Shown here: positions 62,601 through 64,000 of the stretch, piece by piece
Layout of the letters: every line of letters begins with the position of its first letter
Numbering within the stretch: the first letter of the stretch is position 1
Assembly: GCA_029962745.1 (NCBI GenBank)
Contig: CM057158.1
Coordinates: 1,769,166 to 1,833,165 of the forward strand
Length of the DNA stretch: 64,000 bases
Source of the DNA: Echinometra lucunter
Taxonomy: Eukaryota > Echinodermata > Echinoidea > Camarodonta > Echinometridae
Reading direction: 5' to 3'
Made by a program: the position numbers and the translations under genes
The notes under the pieces: generated by a model
The model's database searches: none
What the model saw: only the letters and a program-made list of their open reading frames with translations
What the model was told of the DNA's origin: nothing

Positions 62601-62933
62601 TAACAAATATCTATCTGACGTTGGTTCTAGAGTATCATTCATGACCATCAATGGGGAACAAGTTCGACAGTTAGTATCATGTTTCGTGAGAACTGTGAAA
62701 AATAAAACTGGAAAGAAGAAGACTGAAATAAAATCAGAATCGTTAGAGAAACTTCCAGCTGTGTGTGGAAATTTGATCTCAAAGCTGAGTTTGCTGAGGA
62801 ATGACAGTGTTCTTTGGCCATCTAGGGGTCATCTTCGCAAACTAGTAGGTCTCCTTCCTGTTCTCAGAGAACGGTTTCATCTCAACTTCACCATCGGTTA
62901 CAACCCCGCGAGTCTCATAGGGGCGGCTATTCG
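47527..62933 (+). CDS. ST8Sia-like sialyltransferase, 5' part only
   Basis: Exons 47527-47647, 56209-56262, 59677-59764 and 62343-62933 join in phases 1, 1 and 2 to give 284 residues so far. The enzyme family transfers sialic acid from CMP-sialic acid to glycans in the Golgi. Exon 1 encodes a type II signal anchor (CVSIALSLFIYIVL after a short basic head). Exons 2-3 are a stem with NIT and NKT sequons. Exon 4 carries sialyl motif L: CALVGNSGILLNSSCG, then DQADIVIRMN and YLSDVGSRVSFMTIN, closest in style to ST8Sia. The frame meets a TGA at 62935-62937, but CG/GTGAAT at 62933 is a good donor right after NPASLIGAAI, so the S motif and motifs III/VS should lie beyond 64000. ST8Sia is preferred over ST3/ST6 types from the motif; the subtype is not assigned. 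Confidence 0.82.
48284..48422. repeat. Near-perfect palindrome, about 55-base arms
   Basis: TAGATAACGAAGAAAGAGTA and CTCAGGAGTCAAATTAAAAC mirror exactly at the right, around a loop of about 32 bases. Confidence 0.88.
50050..50540 (-). pseudogene. LINE reverse transcriptase C-terminal fragment, frameshifted
   Basis: Minus strand: YNSLVLPRFDYCSVVWSN, KLQKIQKRAARIILNKTYDT, MMIYKCFHNLAPSYL are hallmarks of the RT C-terminal region of non-LTR elements. A frameshift near 50210 breaks it, and the second frame continues IFEWNKLDHSIRKAPSINSF to a stop at about 50087. Confidence 0.8.
51150..51440. mobile_element. CTAGTCAAA-type fold-back element
   Basis: TAGTCAAATTTGAC, CTAGTCAAAGGTGAC and GGATCACACAGG on the left are mirrored by GATCCGGTAATCTAGTCAAA and CTGACTAG on the right. 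Sister sequences flank the array at 60230-60880. Confidence 0.6.
51988..52249. mobile_element. Fold-back element, about 100-base arms
   Basis: GTTCTTTTGACTACCAGAAC on the right mirrors GTTCTGGTAGTCAAAAGAAC on the left almost perfectly across both arms; the loop is about 58 bases. Confidence 0.88.
55402..55848. repeat. Minisatellite, 60-64 bp period, about 7 copies
   Basis: Each unit has CATAACGATTCTTTTTAGTG, GATGATGA and TTAGTGATGACGATACTTTC; unit starts at 55411, 55472, 55533, 55597, 55658, 55719, 55779, 55839. Confidence 0.92.
56209..56262 (+). CDS. Sialyltransferase exon 2 (stem)
   Basis: 18 codons (GKLIHFEIQLEQTGNQTA) between a TTTTTGCAG acceptor and a GCAG/GTATGA donor, phase 1-1. Small, and supported mainly by fit. 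Confidence 0.5.
57018..57085. repeat. (CTT)n microsatellite
   Basis: About 20 TTC/CTT units followed by CTC and CAT variants; artefactual poly-Leu, poly-Phe and poly-Arg frames cross it. Confidence 0.97.
58389..58420. repeat. (ATC)n microsatellite
   Basis: About 10 ATC/CAT units. Confidence 0.95.
58633..59391. mobile_element. piggyBac-type MITE (TTAA-flanked), larger family
   Basis: TTAA, CCCTAACTAGGCTGG at the left and CCAGCCTTTTTAGGG, TTAA at the right, with G runs just inside both ends. About 760 bases with no transposase. Confidence 0.75.
59677..59764 (+). CDS. Sialyltransferase exon 3 (stem)
   Basis: Reads EPPTNITAVATMEPLFIQTP then LNKTFVSEL, starting in phase 1 and ending in phase 2 at TTAAG/GTAAGT. 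That phase fits the motif-L exon. Confidence 0.6.
59951..60228 (+). mobile_element. Second copy of the GGGCC...ACGCAG / CTGCGTACGGCC element
   Basis: Matches 25028-25280 block for block, including GCGAGGGAGCGAAGCGACCG and TTTGGTGCACACTTT. Confidence 0.75.
60370..60757. repeat. Palindromic array of 15-18 base TTCGTTATTCCGAAGG units
   Basis: Left half reads GGTTCGTTATTCCGAA repeatedly; right half, from about 60555, reads the reverse complement AACGAACCTTCGGAAT. About 20 units with drift. Flanked by CTAGTCAAA-type sequence on both sides. Confidence 0.85.
61292..61576. mobile_element. Composite fold-back element, CAGGGTGCC end
   Basis: CAGGGTGCCGTTGCATAAAG mirrors TTTATGCAACTTCACCCTG at 61461. 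A second half with GATTGGCTGAGAAGCATCG, shared in reverse with 1067-1352, ends TTTCATGAAACGC. Confidence 0.65.
62343..62933 (+). CDS. Sialyltransferase exon 4: sialyl motif L
   Basis: About 197 codons in one exon. Motif L begins at roughly 62496. The usual RCN after the motif core reads RMN. A Lys-rich insert (VKNKTGKKKTEIKS) separates motif L from the part leading to NPASLIGAAI. Confidence 0.85.
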
Positions 62934-64000
62934 GTGAATATTGAATCTTATCAAATGTGTCAGGTCCCGGTCACAGCTCACCGCCACGGGTTTCAATCAG
63001 TTTTATGTTTACCTAACAATTATTTGGGGTGGACACAAGTAATTAGAAAATTGCCAGAGTTTCTCTCCATTTAATCCCCCTCCCCCTCTCCTACCCCCCC
63101 CAAAAAAAAATAATTAAAAAATTAAAGAAATTTTAAAAAAAATCCTCAGTTTTTGCATGTGTCTCTTTTTTACCCGAAAATTCGCTGACAAGCCAAAAAC
63201 AAAAGAGAAAAAAGAAGAAAGAAAAAGGTCCTGGGCTTTATCTCTTTTAATACCTGAAAAATTAACTGACAAATTATTGCAAATAAAAGACTTCCAAAAT
63301 TGGGGGAACATATCCTATTGCCCGCAGTTCAGGCCTCAGCGACTTCAGTCATGACTGGAAATGATGGTCCCTGCTCACAGTAGGTGTCATTTTTTCAGTA
63401 GGCCTACTACGTCTTGCGCTTGTAAGGCCCTTGAAAGCAATTCACCCATAAGGCAGATAATAAAAGGAGTGTTATTTTGCATTGTTTCTTTTGCCTTCAT
63501 TTTTAAAGCAATACCACTCTTTAATGACGCGCAAAAGACAGGGCTACCATGCAGTCACTGACGTGGGTTCTATGATTAGCAAATAAAGGAGCCGGGCCGC
63601 GCAGCCGGGCCTTAGGTTTTCCTCCGCTGGTTGCGTTAATTCTCTTTGCGGCTTGAAATAATTATGGTGCACATAACATTGTGTGAGAAGCATGGATTTC
63701 CTGGTAAATCCGCCTTGGATCAATGAAGTGCATGGCCAGTTGTGCAGTTGTGACAGGGGCTTGTACACTCTCGGGAAATGCAGGACTGTTCTGTAAACTT
63801 TTGAGCATGTTGAGCAGTGGCGGCACCAGGATTGTTAAAGTGGGGGGGGGGGGGGCAAATGGAGGGCAAAAGAAAATGTTGGGGGGGCAGAGGCAGTCAA
63901 TTTTTTTTTTTTGCATGTATGGGAAAATCGAGCGTGAAGCGCAAGTTTGAGTCGCTTACACACATTTTAATATCAATTTTGTGAGCGAGCGAAGCGAGCG
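62934..64000. other. Putative intron of the sialyltransferase gene, to window end
   Basis: No S-motif exon is visible. The right edge (63820-64000) is a repeat with G runs and a GTGAGCGAGCGAAGCGAGCG core that continues past the window. Confidence 0.5.

Overview
The window looks like nuclear DNA of a marine invertebrate deuterostome, most likely an echinoderm and plausibly a sea urchin. It is AT-rich, with short exons and GT/AG introns of about 0.3 to 9 kb. It is dense in microsatellites, homopolymer G/C runs, fold-back elements and decayed LINEs. It encodes hyalin-type (HYR) modules, a family prominent in sea urchins. The species assignment is inference; nothing in the window proves it.

Five protein genes can be assembled by hand from exons with matching splice sites and phases. 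(1) 5184-14648, minus: a 664-residue secreted or surface protein with signal peptide, EGF, CUB, two HYR, a degenerate EGF, two HYR, Sushi/CCP and a C-terminal hydrophobic segment; every intron is phase 1. (2) 15900-22840, minus: a 260-residue enoyl-CoA delta isomerase (ECI2-like) ending in SKL, without an acyl-CoA-binding domain or mitochondrial presequence. (3) 25403-27022, minus: a caveolin of 218 residues in three coding exons. (4) 31164-45042, minus: a full-length ECI2 orthologue of 392 residues with a presequence, ACBP domain, crotonase domain and C-terminal SKL. (5) 47527-62933, plus: the 5' part of an ST8Sia-like sialyltransferase with a type II anchor exon, two stem exons and the exon with sialyl motif L. 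The S-motif half lies beyond the window.

The two isomerase genes share all crotonase exon boundaries and flank the caveolin gene. They look like a diverged duplicate pair. One would serve mitochondria and peroxisomes, the other peroxisomes only. Their last two exons are nearly identical even at silent sites while upstream exons are strongly diverged, which suggests local gene conversion.

The rest is mostly mobile-element debris: four TTAA-flanked CCC...GGG (piggyBac-type) MITEs, a fold-back family with TTTCATGAAAC-type ends at five loci, a nested fold-back complex at 42.8-44.6 kb, tRNA-derived sequences, LINE 3' ends, a 60-64 bp minisatellite, and an intronic tandem repeat carrying four perfect DR1-type nuclear-receptor sites. 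I see no prokaryotic features, CRISPR arrays or rRNA genes.
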